Origin: Taklimakanibacter sp050251035
Lineage (GTDB): Bacteria; Pseudomonadota; Alphaproteobacteria; Rhizobiales; Aestuariivirgaceae
Assembly: GCA_050251035.1 (NCBI GenBank)
Contig: JBFWNN010000029.1
Span: 1 to 64,000, forward strand
DNA length: 64,000 nucleotides
Reading direction: 5' to 3'
The notes beneath the pieces are model-generated. The model was not told the origin of the DNA. It saw nothing but the letters and a program-made list of their open reading frames with translations, and searched no databases. Made by a program: the position numbers and the translations under genes. Below are positions 25,982 to 36,006 of the stretch, in pieces. Position 1 is the stretch's first letter; each line of letters opens with the position of its first letter.

Positions 25982-26920
25982 CTATCCTTTGCGTTCGTGG
26001 GCCAGTTCATGTCGCCAGGGCGGATCGGCGCCGGGCCGCGACACGGTGACCGCGGCTGCTCTCACAGCGAGCTTCAATGCCGCGAGCACGCTCTCCCGGT
26101 CAAGTGCCGCTATGGCAGCTTTGCTGAGCCGTCCGGCCTCGTGGAAGGCGGCGAGCAGGCCGGCGGTGAAGGTATCGCCGGCGCCGATCGTGTCGGCGAC
26201 CGTCACGTCGAGACCAGGCACCTCGACGCGGAATCGCTGCGTGAAGGCGATGGCGCCGTCCCTGCCGCGCGTCACCACGACGAGCTTGGCGCCGCGCGCG
26301 AGCCAGTCTTGCGCGAAGGCCTCGATGCTGGCGCCTTCCGCCATCCAGGCGAGATCCTCATCGCTCATCTTGATGAGATCGGACATGGCGACGATGCGCT
26401 CGACCCTGTGCCGGTGCGCCCTCCGGTCCTTGATGAGATTGGCGCGGATGTTGGGATCGAAATGGATGACGCGGCTGCGGCATTCGCGCCGGCACAATTC
26501 CTCGAAGGCCGAGCCGCAGGGCTCGATCGCCAAGGGGAAGGAGCCGAGATGGAGGGCGGTGATCCGGTCGGGCAGCGGCGTCAGGTCTTGCGGCGCCAGC
26601 ATGCGGCAGGCCGATCCCTCATCGATGAAGGAATAGCGCGCCTGCTTGCCGTCGAGCTTGACGAAGGCGGTGATGGTGTAGCGCTCGGAGACCGGCGCCA
26701 GCGAGATGTCGACATTGGCGGCGGCCAGCGCCTTGCGCAATTCGTCGCCGAAGAAGTCCGTCGACAGGCCGCCGAAGAACCCGGACGGCACGCCGAGCCG
26801 GCCGAGCGCAATGGCAGTGTTGAAGAGCGATCCGCCCGTCTTGGGCACGAAAGCCGCCGCACCGTCGGCCGTGACTCCCGGGATCATGTCGATGAGCGCT
26901 TCGCCGCAGCAGAGGATCAT
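25982..26920 (-). CDS. PfkB-family carbohydrate kinase, probable fructokinase
   Basis: 312-aa ribokinase-fold kinase. N-terminal CCGEALIDMIPG, the sugar-binding PKTGGSLFNTAIALGRLG, and the C-terminal signature ADTIGAGDTFTAGLLAAF with the catalytic Asp are all clear. The GGS-x-N-x-A spacing and the pairing with pgi fit fructokinase, giving fructose-6-phosphate. It is divergent from the aldo/keto reductase across a 119-bp gap. Other PfkB sugars (for example 2-keto-3-deoxygluconate) are less likely because a better KdgK candidate lies at 3432-4373. Confidence 0.85.
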   Translation of the reverse strand: MILCCGEALIDMIPGVTADGAAAFVPKTGGSLFNTAIALGRLGVPSGFFGGLSTDFFGDELRKALAAANVDISLAPVSERYTITAFVKLDGKQARYSFIDEGSACRMLAPQDLTPLPDRITALHLGSFPLAIEPCGSAFEELCRRECRSRVIHFDPNIRANLIKDRRAHRHRVERIVAMSDLIKMSDEDLAWMAEGASIEAFAQDWLARGAKLVVVTRGRDGAIAFTQRFRVEVPGLDVTVADTIGAGDTFTAGLLAAFHEAGRLSKAAIAALDRESVLAALKLAVRAAAVTVSRPGADPPWRHELAHERKG

Positions 26921-27039
26921 GGCGGGTTACATAACATATCCGCGCGCCCGGGAAATCCTCCCGGCGGCCGGCAGCCTCACGTAAAATGCGCTGGCACCTG
27001 GGAATTCTGTTGATTAAGGTGCCGCCACGGGGGTTGTGA

Positions 27040-27867
27040 ATGGGACGAGACGCGATGCAGACGGCCAATGGCATACCGCTCCTGGGCTACGGGACCTATC
27101 CGCTGACCGGTGCCGAGGCCCGCGACGGCGTCGCCATGGCGCTCGATCTGGGGCTTCGCCATATCGACACGGCCCAGCTTTATGACAATGAGAAGGATGT
27201 CGGCCAGGCGATCGCCAAGTCCGGCGTCAAGCGCGAGGAGATCTATCTCGTCACCAAGATCGCCCGCGACAATCTCGGCCGCCGGCATTTCATCCATTCG
27301 CTGCAGGACAGCCTCGACAAGCTCGCCGTCGCCGAGGTCGATCTCCTGCTCATCCATTGGCCGCCCGACGAAGAGGATTTCGATTCCGCCATCGATTCGC
27401 TGTGCGTGGCGCAGGCCTCGGGGCTCGCCAAGGCGATCGGCGTCAGCAATTTCACCATCCCCCTGATGCGGCGGGCGGCCAAGCGCGCCTCGCTGCCGCT
27501 GATCAACAACCAGGTCGAATTCCATCCCTTGCTCGACCAGTCGCGCGTGCGCCAGGAAGCCGAGAAGCTCGGCATCGTGCTCTCGGCCTACAGTCCCTTG
27601 GGTCGTGGCGCCGTGCTGAAGGACCCGGTGGTGCAGGACATCGCCACGCGCCTGGGCCGTCCGCCCTCCGAGATCGCCTTGCGCTGGATCGTCCAGCAGG
27701 GTGTGGTGGCCCTGCCGATGACGACCAAGCGGGAGAATGCCCGGAGCAACATGCGGATCTTCGACTTCGAGCTCTCGCCCGCCGACATGGCGCAGCTCTC
27801 GGAAGCGTCCATGCAGAACCGCCGGCTGATCTCGCCCACCGGCTGGGCGCCGAAATGGGACAAGTGA
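27040..27867 (+). CDS. Aldo/keto reductase
   Basis: 275-aa NADPH-dependent TIM-barrel oxidoreductase. The catalytic set is visible: Asp and Tyr in HIDTAQLYDNE, Lys in YLVTKIARDN, His in LLLIHWPP. The cofactor end has GVVALPMTTKRENARSN. It resembles the 2,5-diketo-gluconate reductase type of the family. ATG 27040 and ATG 27055 are both possible starts; neither has a strong ribosome site. It is divergent from the fructokinase-like gene, and the 381-bp repeat element begins 38 bp after its stop. Confidence 0.88.
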   Translation: MGRDAMQTANGIPLLGYGTYPLTGAEARDGVAMALDLGLRHIDTAQLYDNEKDVGQAIAKSGVKREEIYLVTKIARDNLGRRHFIHSLQDSLDKLAVAEVDLLLIHWPPDEEDFDSAIDSLCVAQASGLAKAIGVSNFTIPLMRRAAKRASLPLINNQVEFHPLLDQSRVRQEAEKLGIVLSAYSPLGRGAVLKDPVVQDIATRLGRPPSEIALRWIVQQGVVALPMTTKRENARSNMRIFDFELSPADMAQLSEASMQNRRLISPTGWAPKWDK

Positions 27868-27904
27868 CGCCACCTGAAGACAGACGAGCAAGCCACACCC
27901 ACCT

Positions 27905-28285
27905 CGTCATGGCCGGGCTTGACCCGGCCATCCAGTCGTGCCGACACTCCGGCTATGAGGGAGGGCTTCGTCTACATCGTGGCGAACAAACGCAACGGCA
28001 CGATCTATATCGGAGTCACGAGTAATCTTTCCGGTCGCATATACGAGCACAAAGAGGGGCGTGGTAGCGTGTTCACGCGGAAATACGGCCTCAAGATGCT
28101 TGTCTGGTATGAGACATATCTCCGTCTATCACCGATGCCATTCAACGTGAGACTTCACTCAAGCGCTGGCCACGCAAATGGAAGATTGACCTTATCGAAA
28201 AGATGAATCCTGAATGGGAGGATCTCTACTCGAGCTTCTGAGGCAACGGTTGGGCTGGATGGCCGGGTCAAGCCCGGCCATGACG
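27905..28285. mobile_element. 381-bp element: GIY-YIG gene between 31-bp inverted repeats
   Basis: The arms 27905-27935 and 28255-28285 are perfect reverse complements of 31 bp. Each starts or ends with CGTCATGG/CCATGACG and contains an inner palindrome GGCCGGG-CTTGA-CCCGGCC. Between them lies only a broken GIY-YIG nuclease gene. A non-coding pair of the same arms is at 44853-44946 and a 15-bp remnant at 12530-12544. No clear target duplication was seen. It looks like a small mobile repeat unit with a candidate nuclease, not a known IS family. Confidence 0.65.
27955..28241 (+). pseudogene. GIY-YIG nuclease-family gene, frameshifted
   Basis: The first frame reads MREGFVYIVANKRNGTIYIGVTSNL...YEHKEGRGSVFTRKYGLKMLVWYETY: the GIY-YIG domain with VYI and YIG strands, catalytic Arg (GRIYEH) and conserved Tyr/His. 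Around 28120-28126 the frame breaks. The +1-shifted frame then continues with exactly the expected family tail (SITDAIQRE, LKRWPRKWKIDLI, EKMNPEWEDLY) to TGA 28241. One lost base explains it. The intact protein would have about 95 residues. Recent inactivation, a sequencing error or programmed shifting are the options; the first two are more likely. Confidence 0.8.
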
Positions 28286-28333
28286 AATTGGAGAGCGGGG
28301 CGCTCGCAATGGGAGAGGCTGGTGCCGGATTGA

Positions 28334-29179
28334 TCAGCACACGCTTCCCAGCCTTTCCCGGCAGACCTTGAGCGTCTCATCGATCGGCCGCGTCCACCAG
28401 TCGGCGGCCGAGAAGATCTCGACCTCGACCAGACCGCGGTAGCGAGCCTTCTCGACCATGGCCCTGATCGCCGGTATGTCGATCACGCCGTCGCCCATCA
28501 TGCCACGGTCGTTGAGCACGTCCTTCGTCTGACGCAGCCAGTCGCAGACATGGAAATTCGTGATGCGGCCCTTGGCGCGCTCGATGGCGCGCGCGAGCGC
28601 CGGATCCCACCAGATGTGATAGACATCGAGGCAGAGTCCCAGCATCGTTTCCGTGGCCGGCGCCAGGCGATCGCACAGATCGAGCGCCTCATCGATGGTC
28701 GACAGACAAGACCGGTCCGCGGCATAGACCGGATGCAAGGGCTCGAGCGCGATCTTGACGCCCTGCGCCTTGCCATGGACCAGGAGTTCGCCGGTGGCGT
28801 CCGCCACCTGCCGGCGCGCCGCCGCGAGGTCCTTGCTGCCGGGCGCGAGGCCGCCCACCACCATGACGAAGCTTTCGGCGCCGAGGATCGCCGCATCCGT
28901 GATCGCTCTCTTGTTGGCCGCGACATTGGCGCGGAAGTCGGCGACCGTCGCCGCCGGGATGAAGCTCGAGCGGCAATAGCCGGTGACCTTCAGTTTGGCG
29001 TCGCGGATATGGCCTGAGATCGCCGTGACGTCATGGCCTTCGACCTCGCGCCGCCAGGGCGCGATGCCGCCGAAGCCCTGCCGCGCCACCGCTTCGATCA
29101 CGTCGTCGATGGGGGCCGAGAAGCCGAGCGTCGCGGTGTTGATGGCGCAGAGCTCCGGGCGGCCCTTGAGGCTACGCAT
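28334..29179 (-). CDS. Sugar phosphate isomerase/epimerase-like TIM-barrel protein
   Basis: 281-aa protein of the AP-endonuclease-2/xylose-isomerase-like TIM-barrel superfamily. Metal-site candidates are the Glu in KIALEPLHPVY, the Asp and His in LCLDVYHIWWDP, the His in ITNFHVCDW and the Glu in GLVEVEIFSA, the usual arrangement for this fold. The start overlaps the DUF993 gene by 8 bp. Together with the DUF993 and SDR proteins it forms a three-gene unit, probably for a modified sugar or polyol; the substrate is unknown. Confidence 0.85.
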   Translation of the reverse strand: MRSLKGRPELCAINTATLGFSAPIDDVIEAVARQGFGGIAPWRREVEGHDVTAISGHIRDAKLKVTGYCRSSFIPAATVADFRANVAANKRAITDAAILGAESFVMVVGGLAPGSKDLAAARRQVADATGELLVHGKAQGVKIALEPLHPVYAADRSCLSTIDEALDLCDRLAPATETMLGLCLDVYHIWWDPALARAIERAKGRITNFHVCDWLRQTKDVLNDRGMMGDGVIDIPAIRAMVEKARYRGLVEVEIFSAADWWTRPIDETLKVCRERLGSVC

Positions 29180-30341
29180 TTTCTATCCCGTGCAGCGCCA
29201 GGAGATGGCGCATGCGCCGGCACGCGCGCTCGGGATCGGTCAACAGGCCGGCCTGATCGGCAAGCCGCAGGATATCGGCGAAATAGCTGACCGACCGCTG
29301 CGACTGGGCCCCTGCCGCCATGACGAAATGGTCCTGGAAGCCGTTGAGCCAGGCGAGGAAGACGACGCCGGTCTTGTAATATTGCGTCGGCGCCCGGAAG
29401 ATGAGCCGCGACAAAGGCACGGTCGGCGCCAGCAGCCGCTCAAAGGCCTGCCGGTCGCCTTGCGCCAGCTTTTCGAGCGCCAGCGACGCCGCGGGCGCGA
29501 TCGGATCGAATATGCCGAGCAACGCATGCGAATGGCCCTGGCCGTCGCCTTCGATCAAAGCGGGATAGTTGAAGTCGTCTCCCGTATACATCTTGACCTG
29601 GGCCGGCAGCCGCCGCCGCATGACGATCTCCTTCCGGTCGTCGAGGAGCGAGATCTTGATGCCGTCGACCTTCGCCTGGCTGGCCGCGATGATCCTGAGC
29701 GCCGTCGCCATCGCCGGCTCGAAATCTGGCGTGCCCCAATAGCCTTCGAGCTGCGGATCGAACATGTCGCCGAGCCAGTGCAGGATGACGGGATGATCGG
29801 CTTCGGCCAGCACGCGGGCATAGACGGTCTCGTAGTCCTGCGCCCGGCGCGCGATGCGGGCGAGGGCGCGGCTCGCCATCAGGATGATGCGGCCGCCGAG
29901 CTTCTGGATGGCGTGGAGCTGTGTCAAATAGGCGGCGACGACGTCGTCGAGCGAGCGCGCCTCGGCCGGATCGAGCTGCTCGGTGCCGCAGCCGGAGTAG
30001 ATGAGCGCGTCCTTGCGGCCCTTGGCGGAGTTGAGCGACTGGCGGATGAGCTCATGGGCCATGGGCCAGTCGAGGCCCATGCCGCGCTGCGCCGTGTCCA
30101 TGGCCTCGGCGATGCCGAAGCCCAGATCGAGCAGATGATGGCGGAAGGCGAGTGTCTTCTCCCAGTCGAAGATCGGCGAAGCGGCGGGATCGCTCGTCCT
30201 CAGCGGGTCGACGACGATATGGGCAGCGGCGAAGGCGGTGCGGTTGAAGCTCTTCGGGCCCTTGCCGACGGCGAGCGGCGTGCCGGTGAGCCGGTAGCTC
30301 TCGAGCCCGCCCGCGGAATCCGGAAGCTTGATCGTGGTCAC
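29172..30341 (-). CDS. DUF993 family protein
   Basis: 389-aa cytoplasmic protein matching DUF993, whose members have a dihydrodipicolinate-synthase-like barrel by annotation. Blocks include VDPLRTSDPAASPIFDWEKTLAFRHHL, GLGIAEAMDTAQRGMGLDW-type text near residue 75, HPVILHWLGDMFDPQLEGYWG near 205 and VKMYTGDDFNYPALIEGDGQGHSHALLGIFD near 265. A Lys in the KMYTGDDF region could serve as a Schiff-base residue, but this is unproven. It lies 4 bp after the SDR gene and overlaps the isomerase, so the three act together. Confidence 0.82.
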   Translation of the reverse strand: MTTIKLPDSAGGLESYRLTGTPLAVGKGPKSFNRTAFAAAHIVVDPLRTSDPAASPIFDWEKTLAFRHHLLDLGFGIAEAMDTAQRGMGLDWPMAHELIRQSLNSAKGRKDALIYSGCGTEQLDPAEARSLDDVVAAYLTQLHAIQKLGGRIILMASRALARIARRAQDYETVYARVLAEADHPVILHWLGDMFDPQLEGYWGTPDFEPAMATALRIIAASQAKVDGIKISLLDDRKEIVMRRRLPAQVKMYTGDDFNYPALIEGDGQGHSHALLGIFDPIAPAASLALEKLAQGDRQAFERLLAPTVPLSRLIFRAPTQYYKTGVVFLAWLNGFQDHFVMAAGAQSQRSVSYFADILRLADQAGLLTDPERACRRMRHLLALHGIENA

Positions 30342-30345
30342 GGGG

Positions 30346-31122
30346 TCAATACCTCACGGTCAGGAGGCCGGCATCGGCGGCGATCGCCTGGCCGCTGGTA
30401 TAGGGCAGGCCGCCGGTCGCGAGCGTCACGGCGATGCGCGCGACCTCCTCCGGCCGGCCCCAGCGCTTGATGACGGTGAGGCCGTCGGCGATGAGCTTGT
30501 CATAGCGCGCTTTCGACGGCGCCGTCATGTCGGTCTCGATGAAGCCGGGCTGGATCTCATAGACGCCGATGCCGTCATTGGCGAGCCGGGCGGCGAAGAG
30601 CTTGGACACCATCGCGGCGCCGGCCTTGGACACGCAATATTCGCCGCGATTGATCGAGACGCCGACGGCATTGGCCGAGGTGACGGTCACGATGGAATGA
30701 TGCAGCGTCGCCGGACGCTGGCGCGCGAGGAGGCGCCTGGCGAAGGCCTGGGTGAGGAAGAATGTGCCGCGCGTATTGACCGACTGGCAGCGGTCATAGC
30801 TCTGAGGGCCGACCTCGAGCAGGTCGCCCCGGGTCATCACCGAGACGCCGGCATTGTTGACGAGCGTCGTCAAAGGTCCGAGCGCGCCTTCGGCGGCATC
30901 GAGCAGGCCCGCATGATCCTCGAGGCGGGCGACGTCGCCCACGACCGCCATGGCGCGCACGCCCTCTGCCTCTGCCTCCTTGACCGTCGCGTCGAGCTCG
31001 GCCGAGGGCTCGAGATCGTTGATGGCGACGTCGAAGCCCGCTTGCGCCAGGCCAAGGGCGATCGCCTTGCCGATGCCGCGGCGGGCGCCGGTGACGAGAG
31101 CAATCGGTCGGATTTCGGGCAT
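30346..31122 (-). CDS. Short-chain dehydrogenase/reductase
   Basis: 258-aa NAD(P)-dependent oxidoreductase of the classical SDR family. Cofactor motif TGARRGIG (about 11-18), LVNNAGVSV near 90, catalytic Ser in VTVTSANAV, and Y-x3-K in EYCVSKAGAA are present. The C-terminal PGFIETDMT and SGQAIAADAGL are standard. FabG-type annotation would be generic; in this operon with DUF993 and an isomerase it more likely oxidises a sugar or polyol. It is divergent from the CoA-transferase gene. Confidence 0.88.
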   Translation of the reverse strand: MPEIRPIALVTGARRGIGKAIALGLAQAGFDVAINDLEPSAELDATVKEAEAEGVRAMAVVGDVARLEDHAGLLDAAEGALGPLTTLVNNAGVSVMTRGDLLEVGPQSYDRCQSVNTRGTFFLTQAFARRLLARQRPATLHHSIVTVTSANAVGVSINRGEYCVSKAGAAMVSKLFAARLANDGIGVYEIQPGFIETDMTAPSKARYDKLIADGLTVIKRWGRPEEVARIAVTLATGGLPYTSGQAIAADAGLLTVRY

Positions 31123-31172
31123 GGCTGGTCCCGTGGCGGGCCCGGACGATTGACCGCAGGCCCGGAATGAAA

Positions 31173-31186
31173 TAACTAAATGGTTA
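31173..31186. promoter_or_regulatory. TAAC-N6-GTTA dyad in a divergent promoter gap
   Basis: TAACTAAATGGTTA lies in the 99-bp gap between the SDR gene and the CoA-transferase gene. It has inverted TAAC/GTTA ends in an A+T-rich patch, the sort of site bound by a dimeric repressor or overlapping a -10 region. No regulator gene is adjacent, so the assignment is weak. Confidence 0.25.
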
Positions 31187-31221
31187 CTTGTCGGAATTTT
31201 CGCGAAAGATCAAGTCCCGTC

Positions 31222-32799
31222 ATGGTCCGCATCGTCACCGCCGCCGAGGCCGCCCGCCGCATACCGGACGGCGCCGTCGTCACCGTCAATTCGAGCTCGG
31301 GATTGTGCTGTCCCGATCATATGCTGAAAGCCATCGGCGAGCGTTTCGAGCGTGAGGGCAGTCCGAGGCAGGTGACCATGCTGCATCCGATCGCCGCCGG
31401 CGACATGTATGGCGTCAAGGGCATCGATCATCTGGCAAGGCCCGGCCTCATCGCGCGCATCATCGCCGGTTCCTATCCGTCCGGTCCCTCGTCCTCCGAG
31501 CCGCCCCTCATCTGGCAGATGATCGGCCGGGGCGAGGTCGCGGCCTACAACATCCCCTCCGGCATCCTGTTCGACATGCTGCGCGAGGCCGCCGCCAAAC
31601 GGCCGGGCGTGCTCACCAAGGTCGGCCTCGACACCTTCGTCGATCCCGACCGCGAAGGCTGCGCCATGAATGCGGCGGCCAAGGCGCCGGTGGTCAAGAA
31701 GATCGCGTTCGAGGGCGAGGAATGGCTCTATTTCCCGGCCATCATCCCTCAGGTCGCCATCATCCGCGCCACCACGGCGGACGAACGCGGCAACCTCTCC
31801 TGCGAGCAGGAAGGCGCCTTCCTCGGCATCACCGATCTCGCCATGGCCGCGCACAACACCAGCGGCATCGTCATCGCCCAGGTGAAGCGCGTCGTCAAAG
31901 CCGGATCGCTCGATGCGCACAGCGTGCGCGTGCCCGGCATCCTCGTCGACTACGTGGTCGAGGCGCCGGAGCAATGGCAGACGACGCAGACCGTCTATGA
32001 TCCCGCGATCTCGGGCGAGATCGACCGGCCCTTGTCGAGCTTCGCCGCCATGGACTGGGGCCTCGGCAAAGTCATCGCGCGCCGCGTGGCGCAGGAATTG
32101 AAGAAGGGCTGGGCGGTCAATCTGGGCTTCGGCGTCTCCGCCAATGTGCCGCGCATCCTGCTCGAAGAGGGCCGCCATGGCGACGCCACCTGGGTCATCG
32201 AGCAGGGGCCGATCGGCGGCGTGCCTTTGCTCGACTTCCAGTTCGGCTGCGCCGCCAATGCGGAAGCGGTGATGCCCTCGCCGCAGCAATTCACCTATTT
32301 CCAGGCGGCGGGCTTCGACTGCTCACTCCTCTCCTTCCTGCAGATCGACCGCTCAGGCTCGGTCAATGTGTCGAAGCTCGGCGTCCGGCCGCATGTGACG
32401 GCAGGCGCCGGCGGCTTTGTCGACATCACGGCGCGTGCCAGGAAGATCGTCTTTTCCGGCTTCTACAATGCCGGCGCCAAGATGGACATCGATGGCGGCA
32501 AGCTCAGGATCGAGAAAGAAGGCAAGGTCAAGAAGATCGTGCCGGAAGTGGAGCAGGTCTCCTTTTCGGGGCGCCGCGCGGTGGCGCAGGGCCAGGACAT
32601 CACCTATGTCACCGAGCGCTGCGTGATGAAGCTGACACCGGCCGGCCTCCTCGTCACCGAGATCGCGCCGGGCGTCGATCTCGAGCGGCACATATTGCAG
32701 CAGGCCGACATCCCGCTGACGGTGGCGCCCGACCTCAAGCCCATGGCGGCGCATCTGTTCTCGCCCGAGCCCATGGGCCTGGAGCTCGCCGATGCCTGA
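31222..32799 (+). CDS. Acyl-CoA:acetate/3-ketoacid CoA-transferase (fused subunits)
   Basis: 525-aa family-I CoA-transferase in which the alpha and beta parts form one chain, as in propionate CoA-transferase or YdiF. N-terminal half begins RIVTAAEAARRIPDGAVVTVNSS; the C-terminal half contains the catalytic Glu in VIEQGPIGGVPL (about residue 328) and the GxGGFVDI region near 400. ATG 31222 is preferred to an upstream start at 31180. The next gene, an enoyl-CoA hydratase, overlaps it by 8 bp, so a short-chain or branched acid is probably activated and then hydrated. Confidence 0.9.
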   Translation: MVRIVTAAEAARRIPDGAVVTVNSSSGLCCPDHMLKAIGERFEREGSPRQVTMLHPIAAGDMYGVKGIDHLARPGLIARIIAGSYPSGPSSSEPPLIWQMIGRGEVAAYNIPSGILFDMLREAAAKRPGVLTKVGLDTFVDPDREGCAMNAAAKAPVVKKIAFEGEEWLYFPAIIPQVAIIRATTADERGNLSCEQEGAFLGITDLAMAAHNTSGIVIAQVKRVVKAGSLDAHSVRVPGILVDYVVEAPEQWQTTQTVYDPAISGEIDRPLSSFAAMDWGLGKVIARRVAQELKKGWAVNLGFGVSANVPRILLEEGRHGDATWVIEQGPIGGVPLLDFQFGCAANAEAVMPSPQQFTYFQAAGFDCSLLSFLQIDRSGSVNVSKLGVRPHVTAGAGGFVDITARARKIVFSGFYNAGAKMDIDGGKLRIEKEGKVKKIVPEVEQVSFSGRRAVAQGQDITYVTERCVMKLTPAGLLVTEIAPGVDLERHILQQADIPLTVAPDLKPMAAHLFSPEPMGLELADA

Positions 32800-33580
32800 C
32801 TTGGGCGACAAGCGCATCCTGCTCGCAGCCGAAGGTCATGTCGCGACCCTCACCATCGCGCGGCCGGAAAAGCTCAACGCCCTCGACATGGGCATGGTCG
32901 CGGCGCTGGAGCGTGCCGCAGCACTCGTCGAGGCGGCCAATGAGATCCGCGTCGTCATCCTCACCGGCGCCGGGGAGAAATCCTTCTGCGCCGGCGGTGA
33001 CATCGAGGCCTGGGCGGAAAATACGCCGCTCGATTTCGGCCGTTCCTGGATCCGCCACGGCCATCGCGCCTTCGACGCGCTGGCCCGTTTGCGCCAGCCG
33101 GTCATCGCCGTGCTGAACGGCCATGTGCTGGGCGGCGGCCTCGAGCTTGCCGCGGTCGCCGATCTGCGCATCGCCGAAACGCATGTCCGGATCGGGGCGC
33201 CCGAGACCGGGCTCGGCATGATTCCCGGCTGGTCGGGCACGCAGCGCGTCGTCCGCCGTTTCGGCGCGCAGCTGACGCGCCGCATGGCGCTCTTCGGCGA
33301 GATCTTCTCCGCCGAGGAGGCGCTCGCCCTCGGCCTCGTCGATGCAGTGGCCGATACAGGCGAAGGCATGGCGAAGGCGCAAGACTATGCGGCACGCCTC
33401 CTGGAGCGCGGCCCCGTGGCGCTCGAGCTCGCCAAGGCGCTCATCAATGCGGCGGAAGGCGAGGAAGTGGAGCGCCCGCTCGAGGCGTTCGCCGGAGCGC
33501 TCGTCGCCTCGACCCTCGATCTCAAGGAAGGCGTCGCCGCCTTCCGCGGCAAGCGCAAGCCGAAATTCAGGAACGAGTAG
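32792..33580 (+). CDS. Enoyl-CoA hydratase/isomerase family protein
   Basis: 262-aa crotonase-fold enzyme. The oxyanion-hole segments are KSFCAGGDIEAW (about 65-76) and GHVLGGGLELAAVADLRIA (about 110-128); the first catalytic Glu region reads GAPETGLGMIPGWSGTQR. It overlaps the CoA-transferase gene and is the second and last gene of this unit. Its exact acyl-CoA is not readable. Confidence 0.9.
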   Translation: MPDLGDKRILLAAEGHVATLTIARPEKLNALDMGMVAALERAAALVEAANEIRVVILTGAGEKSFCAGGDIEAWAENTPLDFGRSWIRHGHRAFDALARLRQPVIAVLNGHVLGGGLELAAVADLRIAETHVRIGAPETGLGMIPGWSGTQRVVRRFGAQLTRRMALFGEIFSAEEALALGLVDAVADTGEGMAKAQDYAARLLERGPVALELAKALINAAEGEEVERPLEAFAGALVASTLDLKEGVAAFRGKRKPKFRNE

Positions 33581-33744
33581 CTCGCGAAAACGCCCGCGTC
33601 GCGCCGTCATTCCCTTGCGGCACCAGTGAAGGCTTGCTCGGTCATGTGCCTCCTTGCGCCCTGTGTCATCGGAACCCGGCCGGTATCTCTTACGTTGAAA
33701 CGGATACCGCCTATCCCCTGTCTTTCAATTTAAGGGAGAAAACA

Positions 33745-34098
33745 ATGAATTATGTCGATGGTTTCCTGATCCCGGTACCGGCGAGCAAGAAGAAGGATTT
33801 TCTCGCCCAGGCCGCGAAGATGGCCCCGATCTTCAAGGAGTTCGGCGCCAAGCGCGTGGTCGAGTGCTGGGGTGATGATGTGCCTGACGGCAAGGTCACC
33901 GATTTCAAGGGCGCTGTCAAAGCCAAGGACGACGAGACGGTCGTGTTCAGCTGGATCGAGTATCCCTCCAAGGAAGTTCGCGATGAAGCCAACAAGCGGA
34001 TGATGGAAGATCCGCGCATGAAGGAAATGGGCGAGCACATGCCTTTCGACGGCAAACGCATGATCTTTGGTGGCTTTGCGCCAATTGTCGATGAATAG
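33745..34098 (+). CDS. DUF1428 family protein
   Basis: 117-aa dimeric alpha-beta-barrel-like protein of DUF1428. It starts MNYVDGFLIPVPASKKKDFLAQA and has the family blocks FGAKRVVECWGDDVPDGKVTDF and KRMMEDPRMKEM ending PFDGKRMIFGGFAPIV. AAGGGAGA eight bases before the ATG fixes the start. No operon partner: it stands alone after a 164-bp gap and converges with the ABC ATPase gene. Function is unknown; members are often encoded near stress or detoxification genes. Confidence 0.9.
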   Translation: MNYVDGFLIPVPASKKKDFLAQAAKMAPIFKEFGAKRVVECWGDDVPDGKVTDFKGAVKAKDDETVVFSWIEYPSKEVRDEANKRMMEDPRMKEMGEHMPFDGKRMIFGGFAPIVDE

Positions 34099-34115
34099 CG
34101 CTGGGATCGGCCGCG

Positions 34116-36005
<1,890 letters not shown>

Positions 36006-36006
36006 T

